Assembly: GCA_030627905.1 (NCBI GenBank)
Contig: DAOVRZ010000171.1
Location: 1 to 6,449, forward strand
Origin: JAGMES01 sp023128035
GTDB lineage: Bacteria; Bacillota; Halanaerobiia; DY22613
Length of the DNA: 6,449 nucleotides
Reading direction: 5' to 3'
This document shows positions 5,548-6,449 of the stretch, piece after piece. The position numbers and the translations under genes are program-made. Below the pieces are notes generated by a model, which searched no databases, was not told the DNA's origin, and worked only from the letters and a program-made list of their open reading frames with translations. The stretch's first letter is position 1. Every line of letters begins with the position of its first letter.

Positions 5548-6309
5548 CTTTAGCGACAGATAATTCGGGATTGCGTTCGGCGATTTCTAGAAGTGATGGA
5601 GTTTTGATTGATTTACAGAAACCAAAGATTACTAACTTAGAAACAGTGGACGAATATTCCACAGATAATGAGGAAGTATTCTTTGAATGGCAAAGTGAGC
5701 CATCTTATGTTCCAATTGTTAGATATGAGTACTCATTATTGACTGTGGCGTATCAGCCTTCGAGTAACTGGCAAAGTACTACTCAAAAACAAGTTCTCGT
5801 TACCGCAGATGAAGTAAATCTTGATCTCTTTAAAAATGGAGAGACTTATTATTTCTTTGTGAGAGCTTATGATGCTTCGAATAAGGTATCAGATATTGAG
5901 ATGACTCATATTACAATTGATGCAACCCCACCGATGCGATCTTAGATTTTATCTATAGGTGATTATTAATCAAGTGATCTTTTATTAAGCTGGAAGAGTG
6001 AAGATAAAGAAATTATGAGTTATTCCTCTTTATGAAAAATACTTCTTTATTAGAAGTTTCTCACGCTTTTAATGAAACAGGTGAATACTGGATTAAGCTT
6101 ACTGCTACAGATGCAGATGGAGGAAATGCTTCGAGATCATTAAAAGTAGTGGTGACCAATACTTATGATGGAGAATTGAGATTGGATGAAGTATGGGAGG
6201 GTAAGATGATTTTGAGAGGTGATATAACTGTTCCGGTGGGAGTTGTTCTAACTATTCAACCTGGCAGTGAGATTCTTATACCTGATGGCAAGATGATCAG
6301 AATTGCACA
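5541..6309 (+). pseudogene. Truncated, frameshifted extracellular repeat-domain protein (FnIII/PKD-like, beta-helix start)
   Basis: In frame 0 from 5541 the peptide begins inside a domain (LALATDNSGLRSAISRSDGV, then LIDLQKPKI). It continues through a fibronectin-III-like domain ending YYFFVRAYDASNKVSDIE and IDATPP, and meets TAG 5943-5945 and TAA 5964-5966. The same frame resumes as SSDLLLSWKSEDKEIMSY. A frameshift near 6020-6035 leads into another frame with a PKD-like piece (GEYWIKLTATDADGGNASR) and then LDEVWEGKMILRGDITVPVG and VLTIQPGSEILIP, which look like the first turns of a right-handed beta-helix. The frame is cut at 6309, where the 118-bp element begins. These domains belong to secreted or surface proteins. 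The gene lacks its 5' end with any signal peptide, carries at least three internal lesions and has lost its 3' end, so it is dead. Confidence 0.8.
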
Positions 6310-6427
6310 GTGAACTCGTCCAGCTAAAGCTGAACATCGGGGCTTCAGTAGGGGATTCTACCCCCACTGAAGATTAAAAACAATTCCCACCACTTATAGA
6401 AGTGGTGGTCTTAACTCAAAAGATAAA
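6310..6427 (-). mobile_element. 118-bp structured element, IS200/IS605-like right end (copy 2, inverted)
   Basis: The reverse complement matches copy 1 at 115 of 118 positions. Two of the three differences are a paired change in the first hairpin (A6389-T6406 here, where copy 1 has C2350-G2367 read on its own strand), so the stem stays perfect. The third is one base before the last hairpin (6338). Its outer end (gacgagttcac on the minus strand) abuts the interrupted surface-protein gene at 6309/6310. The body of any full element would extend to the right, beyond the window. The IS200/IS605 and omega-RNA assignment rests on hairpin layout, not on a visible tnpA or tnpB. Confidence 0.7.
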
Positions 6428-6449
6428 TGAATTATTGGGCATCGGAAAC
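6394..6449 (-). CDS. Possible C-terminal tail of a TnpB-like ORF entering from the right edge
   Basis: On the minus strand a frame is open from the window edge to a TAA in the loop of the first hairpin (plus-strand 6394-6396). It ends in LSFELRPPLL, and copy 1 has the same ending with its TAA at 2360-2362. The C/A difference between copies in this hairpin is silent in this frame (Pro CCC or CCA). In IS200/IS605 elements the end of tnpB commonly overlaps the guide-RNA scaffold, which fits. Only about 18 codons are visible, so the identification is weak. Confidence 0.3.
   Translation of the reverse strand, partial: FRCPIIHLSFELRPPLL

Noticed and set aside
5450..5662. Minus-strand ORF of 70 codons
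   Set aside because: It crosses the junction of two plus-strand relics that both show convincing protein sequence in other frames, and it has no family likeness.

Overview
The window is AT-rich DNA with purine-rich GGAGG-type ribosome binding sites, rho-independent terminators and protein families common in low-GC Bacillota. It most resembles a clostridial or Halanaerobiales-type chromosome, but this is inference from composition and families, and no marker gene fixes the taxon. It reads as an accessory region built of a surface-type repeat protein, decayed mobile DNA, three fairly well preserved genes and several broken ones.

Region 1 (1-1830): one open frame enters from the left edge and ends at 1764. 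It encodes at least twelve RCC1 (seven-bladed propeller) repeats on a 50-codon period. The first four units are nearly identical in DNA, and their differences are concentrated in a few codons. The last seven are diverged and would make exactly one propeller. A perfect hairpin terminator follows.

Region 2 (1948-2447): a frameshifted remnant of an IS4-type (YREK) transposase is followed by a 118-bp structured element with three hairpins. An inverted copy, 115/118 identical, lies at the right edge (6310-6427). Both look like the right end of an IS200/IS605-type element, where TnpB guide RNAs (omega/reRNAs) are made. The copies differ by a paired, structure-preserving change in the first hairpin.

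Region 3 (2571-3760): a P-loop AAA-type ATPase of about 372 codons is broken by one frameshift just before its Walker A motif. A 23-codon ORF overlapping its end looks like the stump of a lost partner gene. A terminator closes the unit.

Region 4 (3789-5204): an apparently intact two-gene operon holds a SatD-family protein (cyclase-like motifs plus a helix-turn-helix) and a polytopic membrane protein of the DUF3307 type. The pairing of a soluble putative nucleotide-binding protein with a membrane protein is the most interesting functional unit here.

Region 5 (5224-6449): an unidentified gene fragment with an in-frame stop abuts a 5'-truncated, frameshifted extracellular protein gene (fibronectin III/PKD-like domains, then the start of a beta-helix-like segment). 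That gene is cut off exactly at the edge of the second 118-bp element. The two elements point inward and bracket about 3.9 kb of accessory DNA. No tRNA, rRNA, CRISPR array or replication origin was seen.
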